A stretch of 64,000 bases of DNA from Chondrinema litorale (GCF_026250525.1 NZ_CP111043.1:2589501-2653500); one strand, 5' to 3'. Shown: positions 17,079-26,953, counted from the stretch's first letter. Translations and numbers: made by a program. The notes: generated from the letters alone by a model not told the origin.

Positions 17079-20000
17079 ATGAATGTATCACCACAAAAAC
17101 CTTTTCAACTTGTATATTCACTGTTTGAGCATCAGTATTTAGGATATCTGTTCGAATCATTTGTTGTTGAGGTAAACGAAAGTGGTAAATTAACACTTAG
17201 AAATCAGAACATATCTAGTCTAAATGCTCACGAGTTTGCAACTGGTCTGGAAGAGTCCGATTATGAGATAATCAAGATAATGGACTCTATGCAGCAAGAG
17301 GCAATCATCAAAAAGTTTTATAACAAAAAAGTATTACCTGCCCGGTTTTTCGATACAGTTTACGAAATAAAAAAAGACGAAGCTTTACAGGCAAAAATTC
17401 AGGTTTATCTTGAAAAGAAGAGAAATCAGGTTTTAAATCTGTTACCTGGAAAAGAAGTTTATGAAATGGCAAACGATGGGGATCCAACCTATCGAAAGCT
17501 AGTTGTGGAGGAGGAAAAAGCCAGTGTTAGGTTCCATTTTTTTAGAAATGAGGATAATACTCACTATTATCCGACTATCAGACACAAAGAAGGCAAGGTT
17601 GAGTTTAAATATAGAAATGCCATTATTCTTTGCGATACACCTGCATGGTTAATGGTAGATGGCCACATATATTCATTTGAAAAGGGAGTAGATGGCAAAA
17701 AACTTAGACCATTTCTTAGAAAGAATTTTATTTCCATTCCTAAAAGTATGGAAGACGACTACTACAAGAAATTTGTAGCACCATTAATTGAGTCGTTTGA
17801 TGTATTTGCCAAGGGAGGAATAAACATAGTAACTGAAAAATATCAATTTGTACCAGAATTGAATATTGCTGAATATTCAGAATCTGCATCAAGTTCATTG
17901 TTTGGAGAAAGTGAGAATGGCAATGGAAAATACGAAGAGAAGATACTGCTTTCTTTAAATTTTAAATACGGCAACTACAAGTTTTCTTCGGCAGACCGCA
18001 AGCCAATTACAGTTGTGATGGAAAAAAATAACAACGATGAATACATTTTCCATCGAACGAAAAGGTACCTAAGCGGTGAAAAAAATATTATTGACAAATT
18101 ACAAGAAATGGGTTTGCCTTTGAATAATGGTAAATCTTTACTTAATAAATCTATTGCTTTTGATATAATAAGTGAAAGATCTCAAGAGCTTAAAGATGCA
18201 GGTATTGTATTAAATCAGAAGAAATCTGAGAAGAAGTATTTTGTTGGTAAAAGCAGCATAAGTGTAGATATAAGTGAAGGAAGAGACTGGTTTGATATTA
18301 ATGCCAAAGTACATTTTGGCGAATACGAAATACCTTTTCTTACAATTAGGAAGCTAATTATAAGAAATAAAAGAGAGTTTACTTTACCAAATGGTGAAAT
18401 TGCGGTAATTCCAGAAAGCTGGTTTACGCGCTATGCAGACCTTTTTCATTTTGTACACGAAAATGATAAACAGCCTGCTTTACATAAACATCATATTGCT
18501 TTAGTTCAAGAGCTAAAAACTGGCAACTTGGCTAAAGTAACCATGAGCCGTAAGCTAAATAGGTTAAAAGACTTTAATAAAATCGATGAGTTTGAAGTAG
18601 GATCAGAGTTTCAAGGTGTGCTTCGACCTTATCAACAAGCGGGTTATAACTGGCTAAATTTCTTGTCGGAATATAACTTCGGTGGTTGCTTGGCAGACGA
18701 TATGGGTCTGGGTAAAACCGTGCAAACACTGGCTTTACTACAGAAGCTTAAGCAAAATGAGCAAAGTAGTGCAACACTGCTTGTAATGCCAACATCTCTT
18801 TTATACAACTGGGAGATGGAAGCAAAAAAGTTTACTCCCGACCTCAAAGTATTTTCTTACACTGGAACCAATAGAAATAAAGATGTAACCAATTTCGATA
18901 ATTACGATTTGGTAATTACATCTTATGGAATTATTAGAATTGATATTGAAATTCTGCAAGAATATTATTTCAACTATGTTATCCTGGATGAGTCTCAGGT
19001 AATTAAAAATCCTTCTTCTATTATTTCTAAATCTGTAAATAATTTAAAATCTCGAAGAAGATTAATTCTTACAGGTACGCCAATAGAAAATACCACGCTT
19101 GATTTATGGTCGCAGATGAATTTTGCTAATCCGGGTTTATTAGGTACAGAAAAATATTTTAAGCAGGAATATCAATTACCGATAGAAAGGAAAAAGGATG
19201 GCAGTAAGATGATGAAACTGCATGCTTTAATTAAACCTTTTATTTTAAGAAGACATAAATCTCAAGTTGCTAAAGATTTACCTGAGAAAACTGAAAAGAT
19301 ACATTATGTATCGATGACGGCAGATCAGGAGAAAGAATACGAAGAGACGAAATCTCAGTTCAGGAATAAAATTTTAGAAGAGATTGAAACTCACGGAATG
19401 GGTAAATCTCAGATTGTGCTACTACAAGGTTTAACCTTACTGAGACAGATTGCTAATCATCCACAAATGGTGAATCCAGACTCTACGAGCACCTCTGGAA
19501 AGCTTGAGGATTTAATGTATATGTTAGAAACTGCATTAAAGGAAAATCACAAAATTTTGATTTTTAGCCAGTTTGTTAAGCATTTGACTATAGTGAGAAA
19601 TGAGCTAGATAAACAAGACATTAGATATGCTTATTTAGATGGTACTACCAAAGACAGACAAGGCGAGGTTACAAACTTCCAGACGGATGATGATTTAAAA
19701 GTATTTCTTATCTCATTAAAAGCTGGTGGTTTAGGTTTGAATTTAACTGCCGCAGATTATGTGTTTATTCTAGACCCTTGGTGGAACCCGGCAATTGAAC
19801 AACAGGCAATAGATAGAGCGCATAGAATTGGTCAAGAAAACAAGGTATTTACCTATAAGTTTATTGCTAAAAATACTGTAGAAGAAAAAATTCTGGCGTT
19901 ACAGCAAGAAAAACTTAAGCTCGCTACAGATTTAATTACAACTGAAGAAAGCTTTATAAAGAAGCTTACCAAGGAAGATATAGAATCTTTACTTGAATAA
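17079..20000 (+). CDS. SNF2-family DEAD/DEAH-box helicase
   Basis: The 973-residue protein is a bacterial Swi2/Snf2 ATPase. The N-terminal 500 residues are family-specific, of unknown fold. The motor follows: Walker A DDMGLGKT at 540-547, motif II DESQ at 637-640 (a common bacterial DExx variant), LTGTPIEN motif III at 664-671, then the C-terminal RecA lobe with IFSQFVKHL, SLKAGGLGLNLT and motif VI QAIDRAHRIGQ at 909-919. Such proteins translocate on DNA and remodel protein-DNA complexes; the bacterial role is poorly known, with RapA-like recycling of RNA polymerase one possibility. The AEC transporter follows 57 bp later on the same strand. Confidence 0.93.
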   Translation: MNVSPQKPFQLVYSLFEHQYLGYLFESFVVEVNESGKLTLRNQNISSLNAHEFATGLEESDYEIIKIMDSMQQEAIIKKFYNKKVLPARFFDTVYEIKKDEALQAKIQVYLEKKRNQVLNLLPGKEVYEMANDGDPTYRKLVVEEEKASVRFHFFRNEDNTHYYPTIRHKEGKVEFKYRNAIILCDTPAWLMVDGHIYSFEKGVDGKKLRPFLRKNFISIPKSMEDDYYKKFVAPLIESFDVFAKGGINIVTEKYQFVPELNIAEYSESASSSLFGESENGNGKYEEKILLSLNFKYGNYKFSSADRKPITVVMEKNNNDEYIFHRTKRYLSGEKNIIDKLQEMGLPLNNGKSLLNKSIAFDIISERSQELKDAGIVLNQKKSEKKYFVGKSSISVDISEGRDWFDINAKVHFGEYEIPFLTIRKLIIRNKREFTLPNGEIAVIPESWFTRYADLFHFVHENDKQPALHKHHIALVQELKTGNLAKVTMSRKLNRLKDFNKIDEFEVGSEFQGVLRPYQQAGYNWLNFLSEYNFGGCLADDMGLGKTVQTLALLQKLKQNEQSSATLLVMPTSLLYNWEMEAKKFTPDLKVFSYTGTNRNKDVTNFDNYDLVITSYGIIRIDIEILQEYYFNYVILDESQVIKNPSSIISKSVNNLKSRRRLILTGTPIENTTLDLWSQMNFANPGLLGTEKYFKQEYQLPIERKKDGSKMMKLHALIKPFILRRHKSQVAKDLPEKTEKIHYVSMTADQEKEYEETKSQFRNKILEEIETHGMGKSQIVLLQGLTLLRQIANHPQMVNPDSTSTSGKLEDLMYMLETALKENHKILIFSQFVKHLTIVRNELDKQDIRYAYLDGTTKDRQGEVTNFQTDDDLKVFLISLKAGGLGLNLTAADYVFILDPWWNPAIEQQAIDRAHRIGQENKVFTYKFIAKNTVEEKILALQQEKLKLATDLITTEESFIKKLTKEDIESLLE

Positions 20001-20056
20001 AACCAATAGGCAATTCCAATACTTTGTGAATTGTTAAACTTACTTTCTAAATAGCT

Positions 20057-20971
20057 ATGTTAGACATATTGCAAGCAATTATTCCCATTTTTGCATTGGT
20101 TATAATTGGTGCATGGTTTAAAAATAAAAAATTTCCGGGCGAGGGTTTCTGGCCACTTGCCGATAAGCTTACCTATTATTTTCTACTTCCAGCTCTTTTG
20201 GTAGAAAAGCTGGCACTGGCAGATTTAAGTGGAAAGTCATTCTTAGGAATTTCTGTTCTCATGTTTGGTAGTATTGTAGCCTCTGGGTTATTATCTATGC
20301 TGCTTTGCTATGTCGGAGGTGTTGCACCAAGAGGAGCGCCATCTGTTTTTCAAGGGAGTATTAGACCAAATACTTTTGTCGCCTTAGCAGCAGCTAGCAC
20401 ACTCTATGGACACGATGGCTTAACTGTTGTGGCTTTATGCTTGTTAGTTGTGGTACCATTGGTAAATGTGTTGAGTGTATTCTCTTTTGCTTTCTATATC
20501 CCCGAAAATCCCAAAAATCCGAGAGCTATCTTACGAAATATTATGACAAACCCACTTGTACTATCTTGTATTGTCGGCATATTTTTAAACATTACAGGTA
20601 TAGGCTTGCCTTTCGGAAGTAAAGATTTAATTTCAATTATTAGCAAAGCAGCTTTGCCACTTGGCTTACTATCTGTTGGAAATGGTTTAATTATTAGTGA
20701 TTTGAGAAGTATGCTAAAACCTGTGTTTTTTGCCTTTGTTCTTAAATTGTTTTTCCTTCCTATAGCTGTATTTGTTTTAGGTTTATTAATGCACTTAGAT
20801 AATACCATTATTTTCCCTGCTGTACTATTGGCAAGTGTACCTTGTGCAGTATCTTCTTATATTTTAGCTGGACAATTAAAAGGAGATCAACCTTTAATGG
20901 CAGGAATTATCACACTAGAAACCCTTCTAGCAAGTCTCACCATGCCTTTAATTCTATTTTTTATGACTTAG
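20057..20971 (+). CDS. AEC family transporter (auxin efflux carrier type)
   Basis: This 304-residue membrane protein has about ten hydrophobic helices in two halves, with a central cytosolic loop around PENPKNPRAILRNIMTNPLV, the usual linker of the AEC/PIN-like family. The N-terminal helix (IFALVIIGAWFKNKKFPGEGFW) and TLETLLASLTMPLILFF ending are typical. Family members export malonate, malate, lactate or similar carboxylates; the substrate is not assigned here. It may be cotranscribed with the upstream SNF2 gene. Confidence 0.85.
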   Translation: MLDILQAIIPIFALVIIGAWFKNKKFPGEGFWPLADKLTYYFLLPALLVEKLALADLSGKSFLGISVLMFGSIVASGLLSMLLCYVGGVAPRGAPSVFQGSIRPNTFVALAAASTLYGHDGLTVVALCLLVVVPLVNVLSVFSFAFYIPENPKNPRAILRNIMTNPLVLSCIVGIFLNITGIGLPFGSKDLISIISKAALPLGLLSVGNGLIISDLRSMLKPVFFAFVLKLFFLPIAVFVLGLLMHLDNTIIFPAVLLASVPCAVSSYILAGQLKGDQPLMAGIITLETLLASLTMPLILFFMT

Positions 20972-21134
20972 GGATGAGCCTAAAACTCCTGTTCACAAAA
21001 ACTTCATCATCATATTTTTCTATTCCTTTAAAATTTATTGAAATATGAACATCTCTTCCATAAGAAATTAGTTATCATATTATGTAAATTTGCTTCACTT
21101 ACATCAATAAACACATTACTATAAACAGCCGTCT

Positions 21135-22757
21135 ATGTTTTTAGTCCACCTATTTTACAGATATTTCCTTTGGTTAATCGGATGGAAAATAAAAGGAAAG
21201 AAACCTAAGGAAGTAAAAAAGTATGTGCTTATACTAGCTCATCATACCTCTAATTGGGATTTCCCCATTGCTGTAGCTGCCCGACCTTTAGTGAAAGTGA
21301 ATGATGCTCGATTTCTGGGGAAGGCATCGCTCTTTAAATCAAAATTTGGTTTTATATTTTATTGGCTTGGTGGTACTCCGGTTGATAGGAGTAAGCATAA
21401 TAACTTGGTAGATCAGGTAGCAGAGAAGTACAAAGGACATGAGAAGTATGCGATTACAGTGACGCCAGAAGGTACAAGAAGTTATGTTGATAAGTGGAAA
21501 ACAGGATTCTATTATATGGCAAAAGCTGCCAATGTGCCTGTTTTAATGGCTTTTATAGATTATAAGAATAGAGAAATTGGGGTGTTGCCAGAACCAATTC
21601 ATTTAACAGATGATGTAGATGCAGACCTGAAAAGAATCATGGATTTTTATACTACGAAAATCCCGAGGTATCCAGAGAACTCATTGACATTTCATGGAAA
21701 GGGAATAAAGCCACCAAAAACCTATAATATTTTTAAGGTTATTCTAAAGCTCTTACTTACATTCATCATTGTGTTTTCTCTTATCAATTTTGAATTGGTG
21801 GTTTATGGAGTAAAACAAGCTTACGGGCAGCTCAATATTATTTTTAATGCAAAGCCAGTCACTGAGTTTCTAGAAGATCCTCAATACCCTGAAGAAAGTA
21901 AAAGTAAAATTGAATTGATTCAAGAAATCAGGCAGTATGCTTTTGATTCGCTTGGTTTGGATTATTCTAATAGTTACACAAAAATGTACGATCAGCACGA
22001 TAAACCAATACTTTGGGTGGTAACTGCTTGCAAGCCATTTAAGCTAGAAAATAAAGAATGGTCTTTTCCGCTGTTGGGTACATTTTCATACAAAGGTTAT
22101 TTTGATAAAAAAGCGATTGATAAAGCAGAAAAGCAGCTGGATAAAGAAGGTTGGGATGTAAGAGTAAGAGAAGTAAATGGTTGGTCTACACTTGGTATAC
22201 TTAATGACCCTATACTTTCAAACATGTTAAATAGGAGTGAGGGTGATTTGGCAGAATTGATAATCCACGAATTAACTCACGGAACGCTCTTTATCAAAGA
22301 CAATCTGCAATACAATGAGAATCTGGCAAATTTTGTAGGCGAGGAGGGAGCCAAGAAGTTTTTGATTAGTAAATATGGTGAGTACTCGGCAGAGTATATT
22401 TCTTATATCAATAAGCAGCCAGACTATAAGCTTTTCACCAATTACATTCTTTCTTCCACTAAGCGATTAGATTCGCTTTACAATTCTTTTGCTGAACAAG
22501 ATACCTATGAGGAGAAAGCACTTAAAAAGTCTGAATTAATTTCTGAGATTACCACAGATATGAGAAACCTGCCATTTAGAAATCAAAGGTATAAAGAATA
22601 CTTTGATAATTTTACGCCAAACAATGCATTCTTTATGGCTTTTGTTAGGTACAGCGGCAGCCAAAATCAGTTTCGAGAAGAGTTCGAGGAGAAGTTTAAT
22701 AGTAATTTCCAGAAATACTTGTCATACCTGAAAGAGACTTATCCTTCGATGTTTTGA
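21135..22757 (+). CDS. Fusion of PlsC-type acyltransferase and zinc aminopeptidase-like domain
   Basis: One unbroken 540-residue frame combines two unrelated enzyme domains. Residues 1-185 are a PlsC-like lysophospholipid acyltransferase: HX4D motif at H37-D42 (HTSNWD) and TPEGTR at 110-115. A transmembrane helix follows at about 203-224. Residues about 225-540 match the putative aminopeptidase family Pfam PF10023 as I recall it: GYFD at 321-324, GWSTLGILNDPILS near 349-362, zinc motif HELTH at 378-382 and Glu395 in the NENLANF stretch. If translated as one chain, the acyltransferase would sit on the cytosolic face and the peptidase on the other side of the membrane, but topology is inferred. 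Confidence 0.85.
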   Translation: MFLVHLFYRYFLWLIGWKIKGKKPKEVKKYVLILAHHTSNWDFPIAVAARPLVKVNDARFLGKASLFKSKFGFIFYWLGGTPVDRSKHNNLVDQVAEKYKGHEKYAITVTPEGTRSYVDKWKTGFYYMAKAANVPVLMAFIDYKNREIGVLPEPIHLTDDVDADLKRIMDFYTTKIPRYPENSLTFHGKGIKPPKTYNIFKVILKLLLTFIIVFSLINFELVVYGVKQAYGQLNIIFNAKPVTEFLEDPQYPEESKSKIELIQEIRQYAFDSLGLDYSNSYTKMYDQHDKPILWVVTACKPFKLENKEWSFPLLGTFSYKGYFDKKAIDKAEKQLDKEGWDVRVREVNGWSTLGILNDPILSNMLNRSEGDLAELIIHELTHGTLFIKDNLQYNENLANFVGEEGAKKFLISKYGEYSAEYISYINKQPDYKLFTNYILSSTKRLDSLYNSFAEQDTYEEKALKKSELISEITTDMRNLPFRNQRYKEYFDNFTPNNAFFMAFVRYSGSQNQFREEFEEKFNSNFQKYLSYLKETYPSMF

Positions 22758-22789
22758 GAAGATGTATGTTTACATCGCTACATCTTCTC
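22756..22789. repeat. Inverted repeat shared by two convergent gene ends
   Basis: Arms 22756-22766 and 22779-22789 are perfect 11-nt reverse complements around a 12-nt loop. The left arm overlaps the stop codon of the acyltransferase-peptidase gene and the right arm lies within the last codons of the MutS-like gene. It could act as a terminator hairpin for both, but has no T run. Confidence 0.55.
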
Positions 22790-24590
22790 CCAAAATACCG
22801 AGGTTTTCCATGAGTTTACTGGCACTAAAGCTATGGCACATTCCATCGTGGAGTTTATAGTCAAAATGCAGTTGCTGATTAATAATGGAGCTGTTGAAAC
22901 TTTTGTTTACAATGTTCTCAGGGAATTTGTCTGCTAGTTGATTCAATTCTAAATCGTGGGTAGAAAGTAAACCAAAGCTATTTTTATCGAAAAGCTGTTT
23001 TAAAATGGCATTTACTCCAAGGTGTCTGTCTTTCGAGTTTGTTCCTTTCAATACTTCATCTAAAAGAAAAAATACGGGTTGGTTATCTTTTAATACTTCA
23101 AATAGAAGTTTTATTCGCTTCAATTCTGCATAAAAAGCAGAAGTGTTTTCTTCCAATGAATCTTGGATTCTCATGCTTGTAAAAACATCAAAAGCAGAAA
23201 GCTTGAGTTGTTTAGCACAAACTGGAGCACCAGTAAATGCAAGTATCGCATTTATGCCCAAGGTTCTTAAAAATGTACTTTTACCAGACATGTTTGACCC
23301 TGTAATTAAGATTACTTTGCCCTTTCCATCGAAATGAAAATTGTTGCAAACCCGCTGTGTGGCAGAAATTAATGGATGCCCTAATTCTATAGCTTCGTAG
23401 TAATAGTCAGCTTCTGTAATTTCTGGTTGTACAAAATCTGGGTTGATGTAAGCAAAACCAGCAATACTTTGTAGTGCATCAAATTCGGCCAAAGCTTCGA
23501 ACCAAGTAGCTAACTCATTTGTGTGGTTATCTTTCCATTTTTCTAATTGTAAAGCCCAGTGGATTTCGTAGAGAGTGAAAAGGTTAATCGTCATGGCGAA
23601 GTACACATTTTCTCTCACTTCTAGGTTGCTTAAAATGCTACCTAATTTTTTTATAGCAACCGATGCTTTCTCATTATTTATTTCAAGCTTATTATGTATT
23701 TCTTTCAGCTTCTCGCTTTTGTATTCATTCTCTTCTAAGACTTTAAATAGCTCAACATAAGTTTTTAAAATTTTAGCACTTTTAACTGTGTCTTCACAAA
23801 GAGCTGTAATGGTTTTTCTGTATTTGCCAAGTGCCAAAAAGTTTAATAATAATGGGAAAGCGATAATAATCGGAGGGATATTGTCTAGCACTAAATACAG
23901 TGCGACACCTGCAAAAAGTAATGTAGGTAGCAGATAAGCTAAGAGTTTTGGTAAAAACTGATGTAGATCACTGGCTTTTGTATTTACCCATGCTAATAGT
24001 CTAGAGATTTCTTCTAAACTACCATGGTGAAACATGCCTTTTGCTTGAAAGTCTTTTCTTAATTCTGATTGATTTTTAAGCTCATCTACTGCTTCTTGCC
24101 TTTTGTAAATTGTACTTTTTTCTGCTCGTTTACTTATCCATTGAACCAACAAGTATTTTCCTTTAACCGTAATTGTTCGGTTTAAAGATTTAAAAACGGA
24201 AGTGTTGCCAAACAAATCGAGGTCTAAAGCATAAGCATGGTTAGGTGTTAGAAATTCTTCGCCACCATCTTTAATTTTCTTAAATTCATTATTTAACCTG
24301 TATATTTCTTCCTGATTCACCTTACTTAGATAAGAATAGTAATCGCGTTTCCAAGCGATTTTTTGATGATATCGGATGATAAAAGCAAATACAGTGAGCA
24401 GTATAAAACCTGCGAATATTGCTAACCAGATGTTTATTTTGTCACCAACATACACAATGGCTACAACTGCTGCTACAAAATAAACGATTCTGAGAATGGC
24501 GATCAGATTGTATTGTTTGTGTTCATAAGATCGTTTGTCTTCAGCTATTTTAATGCTTTCTTCAAATTTTTGCTGAATTTGTTTAGTCAT
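22770..24590 (-). CDS. Membrane-anchored MutS-like ATPase
   Basis: The 606-residue protein ends in a MutS-type ABC ATPase: Walker A GSNMSGKST at 431-439, a signature-like stretch around 478-492, Walker B FFLLDE at 507-512 and STHD at 543-546. The helical lever/clamp region precedes it at 270-400. The N-terminus lacks the mismatch-recognition domain; instead two hydrophobic helices lie near 28-48 and 53-72 and two more near 211-254. Proteins of this type are annotated as MutS family in Bacteroidota, but the membrane anchoring argues against canonical mismatch repair. The start overlaps the upstream TIGR01777 gene by 8 bp (ATGACTAA), so translation is probably coupled. Confidence 0.85.
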   Translation of the reverse strand: MTKQIQQKFEESIKIAEDKRSYEHKQYNLIAILRIVYFVAAVVAIVYVGDKINIWLAIFAGFILLTVFAFIIRYHQKIAWKRDYYSYLSKVNQEEIYRLNNEFKKIKDGGEEFLTPNHAYALDLDLFGNTSVFKSLNRTITVKGKYLLVQWISKRAEKSTIYKRQEAVDELKNQSELRKDFQAKGMFHHGSLEEISRLLAWVNTKASDLHQFLPKLLAYLLPTLLFAGVALYLVLDNIPPIIIAFPLLLNFLALGKYRKTITALCEDTVKSAKILKTYVELFKVLEENEYKSEKLKEIHNKLEINNEKASVAIKKLGSILSNLEVRENVYFAMTINLFTLYEIHWALQLEKWKDNHTNELATWFEALAEFDALQSIAGFAYINPDFVQPEITEADYYYEAIELGHPLISATQRVCNNFHFDGKGKVILITGSNMSGKSTFLRTLGINAILAFTGAPVCAKQLKLSAFDVFTSMRIQDSLEENTSAFYAELKRIKLLFEVLKDNQPVFFLLDEVLKGTNSKDRHLGVNAILKQLFDKNSFGLLSTHDLELNQLADKFPENIVNKSFNSSIINQQLHFDYKLHDGMCHSFSASKLMENLGILGEDVAM

Positions 24591-25494
24591 CTTTAAGTAA
24601 GTTATTTAATGCGGTATTGATTTTAGGATAAGTAAATTTAAATCCAGTATTTTCTATCTTTCTAGACGATGCTCTAATCCCTCCGGTTAATACTTCTGCG
24701 AATTCGCCTAACACAATGTTTAGTGCAAAACCAGGCACATTTATCGGAAATACTGGTCGAGATATTTTATCTGCAATTGCTTTTGTAAGTGCTTCGTTGG
24801 TGAGTGGATGCGGAGAAACTCCATTATAAACTCCACTCATTTTTTCATCTTCTAAAGCCTTTACAAATATATTACAAAGGTCGTCAATGTGAATCCAAGG
24901 CATGTATTGTTTGCCTGACGCCAAAGGAGCACCTACAAAAAGTTTAATTGGCATCAATAACTTAGGAAAAGCTCCACCTTCTTCACTTAAAACTATTCCC
25001 ACTCTAATTGCTACCGTTCTAATATCTAATTCTTGCATTTTAAATGCGGCATCTTCCCAAGCAACACAAACTTGAGCTAAAAAGTCATCTGCTGCTTCAG
25101 AATCTTCATCAACCAGTTCATTTCCTCTATCTCCATAAATGCTAATACCAGATGCAGAAATAAAAGCTTTTACGTGGTTTTCTGTATTTTTAATGGTGTT
25201 GTAGAGTAAAGCTGCCGATTTGGTTCTGCTCTCAATAATTATTTTTTTGTATTCATCCGTCCATCTTTTATCATACACACTTGCTCCTGCCAGATGAATT
25301 ATATAATCTGCTTCAGTAATGGCTTCTTCTTCTATTTCCTGCTTATTAATATCCCACTGATAACATTTTATGCCATTTTTGTTACCCTTACTTCGGCTAA
25401 GGTAGCTAACTTCATAGCCTTTTGCCTGTAAAATACTGGTAATCTTTTTACCAAGTAAGCCTGTGCCTCCGCTAATCAGAACTTTTTCTGCCAT
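24583..25494 (-). CDS. TIGR01777 family NAD(P)-binding oxidoreductase
   Basis: This 303-residue protein is an extended short-chain dehydrogenase/epimerase relative (YfcH/SulA type). The N-terminal nucleotide loop is ISGGTGLLGKKI at 7-18. IIHLAGASVYDKRW near 64-77 and SASGISIYGDRG near 113-124 are typical of TIGR01777, as are MPWIHIDDLCNIF and GVYNGVSPHPLTN. The biochemical role of the family is unsettled. It shares an overlapping junction with the MutS-like gene downstream, forming a two-gene leftward operon. Confidence 0.88.
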   Translation of the reverse strand: MAEKVLISGGTGLLGKKITSILQAKGYEVSYLSRSKGNKNGIKCYQWDINKQEIEEEAITEADYIIHLAGASVYDKRWTDEYKKIIIESRTKSAALLYNTIKNTENHVKAFISASGISIYGDRGNELVDEDSEAADDFLAQVCVAWEDAAFKMQELDIRTVAIRVGIVLSEEGGAFPKLLMPIKLFVGAPLASGKQYMPWIHIDDLCNIFVKALEDEKMSGVYNGVSPHPLTNEALTKAIADKISRPVFPINVPGFALNIVLGEFAEVLTGGIRASSRKIENTGFKFTYPKINTALNNLLKDD

Positions 25495-25691
25495 AATTTT
25501 ATCTTCAAAAAAATAATCGGTTAAATATAAAAATACCTTATATGTAAAATATCAAAATTGCATACAAATACCCTTAATTAAGGTATTAGCAATTGTTGTT
25601 TGTAGTTCTAACTGCTGTTTAAAGAAATCGTTAGATAGATGGCACTTTATTGCAAATTATCTTATCTTACATCGATTGTAGAATATGATTT

Positions 25692-26153
25692 ATGGAAGAT
25701 ATAATTACTAGTTTCTATCAGGCATTTCAGCAAAAAGATGCTGCTAAAATGAATGCTTGCTACCACGATGATATTGAGTTTGAAGACCCTGCATTTGGTA
25801 AATTAAAAGGAGAAGATGCTAAATGTATGTGGGAGATGCTATGTAAAAATGCTGTAAATTTTAAACTAGAGTTTAGTGATATTAAATCGATAGATAATAG
25901 TGGCAGTGCACATTGGGAGGCTTGGTACGATTTCAGTAGAACAGGAAAACGCGTGCATAATATCATTGATGCTAGCTTTGAGCTTAAAGATGGAAAGATT
26001 ATAAAACATCACGACCATTTTAACCTCCATAGATGGGCAACACAAGCAATGGGTTGGAAAGGTTGGTTACTAGGTGGCACTTCGTTCTTCAAGAAAAAAC
26101 TACATGAGCAGTCGGGAAAAGCATTAGAAAGATATAAGTTGAAGAAAGTGTAA
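25692..26153 (+). CDS. NTF2-like / SnoaL-like family protein
   Basis: The 153-residue protein fits the cone-shaped NTF2-like fold: an N-terminal helix (IITSFYQAFQQKDAAKMNACY) with HDDIEFEDPAFG, typical of SnoaL-like domains, and a beta-sheet with IDASFELKDGKIIKHHDHFN. It probably binds a small ligand or acts as a small hydrolase/isomerase; the activity is not predictable. It is cytosolic and stands alone between divergent and convergent neighbours. Confidence 0.8.
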   Translation: MEDIITSFYQAFQQKDAAKMNACYHDDIEFEDPAFGKLKGEDAKCMWEMLCKNAVNFKLEFSDIKSIDNSGSAHWEAWYDFSRTGKRVHNIIDASFELKDGKIIKHHDHFNLHRWATQAMGWKGWLLGGTSFFKKKLHEQSGKALERYKLKKV

Positions 26154-26165
26154 CTCTATTCCTTA

Positions 26166-26930
26166 TTAATTCGCTTTTTTGCTTTTATAAATATCGTGTA
26201 GTTTCACAAGCTGCATAAACTTGCTTTGAGCACCTAAAATAGCGATTACCAATCCATAATAGCCATCTAAAAAACCACGCCTTAAAACATAATCGGCAAA
26301 GAACTTAAATGTGGGCTTTACTAAAATTTTAAGGAGGTTTACTTTTTTACCTTTTTGGTAAGATGCCTGCGACGATATATTGGTGAATTTGTGGATTTGT
26401 AAAGTATGTTGTGCGATATTGTAAAAAGTGTAATGTAAAAGGTCGCCTTTAATCCATGATGTTTTACAACCTTCTTGCATTTCGAATTTATCGTGAGGGT
26501 TTAATCCTGCCCATTTTCCCTTTCTGCTATCCCAAAGTCTCAGTTTTTTATCAGGATACCATCTGCCGTGTTTAATCCACTTTCCACAATAGTTAGATAG
26601 CCTGTTAAAGAAATATCCGTCGTGTTCAAAGTTTTGCTTAACTGCTAAAATTGACTTTTTAAGTTCATCGCTCAAGGCTTCATCAGCATCTAAAGAGAGT
26701 ATGTGTGGGTAAGTTGCCTGCGTTATAGCATAGTTTTTTTGTTCAATATGTCCTTCAAAAGCATTCTTGATAAAACTTGCTCCATGTTCAAGAGATATTT
26801 CTTCAGTTTTATCTGTCGAAAATGAATCTATAACTACAATTTCATCAGCTATATCTTTTACTGAAGCAAGGCAGCGCCCTATGTTTTTTTCTTCATTAAA
26901 AGTGATGACAACAACAGAAAGCTTAACCAT
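26166..26930 (-). CDS. Glycosyltransferase family 2 (WaaE/KdtX-like)
   Basis: This 254-residue GT-A-type transferase starts with VVITFNEEKNIGRCLASV and has IVVIDSFSTDKT and the SLDADEAL block, where the DxD-like acidic motif binds the nucleotide-sugar metal. The WIKHGRWYPDKKLRLWDSRKG and LNPHDKF stretches are typical of the WaaE/KdtX group that adds a sugar to the lipopolysaccharide core. It is 23 bp downstream of the GT4 gene on the same strand, so a lipopolysaccharide or surface glycan pathway is likely. Confidence 0.87.
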   Translation of the reverse strand: MVKLSVVVITFNEEKNIGRCLASVKDIADEIVVIDSFSTDKTEEISLEHGASFIKNAFEGHIEQKNYAITQATYPHILSLDADEALSDELKKSILAVKQNFEHDGYFFNRLSNYCGKWIKHGRWYPDKKLRLWDSRKGKWAGLNPHDKFEMQEGCKTSWIKGDLLHYTFYNIAQHTLQIHKFTNISSQASYQKGKKVNLLKILVKPTFKFFADYVLRRGFLDGYYGLVIAILGAQSKFMQLVKLHDIYKSKKAN

Positions 26931-26953
26931 TTTAGTTTTTCAGGTATTTGAAC

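Noticed and set aside
20972..21134. Small coding frame running from the AEC gene end toward 21048
   Set aside because: It has no conserved features, overlaps the end of the AEC gene in another frame, and codon use is poor.
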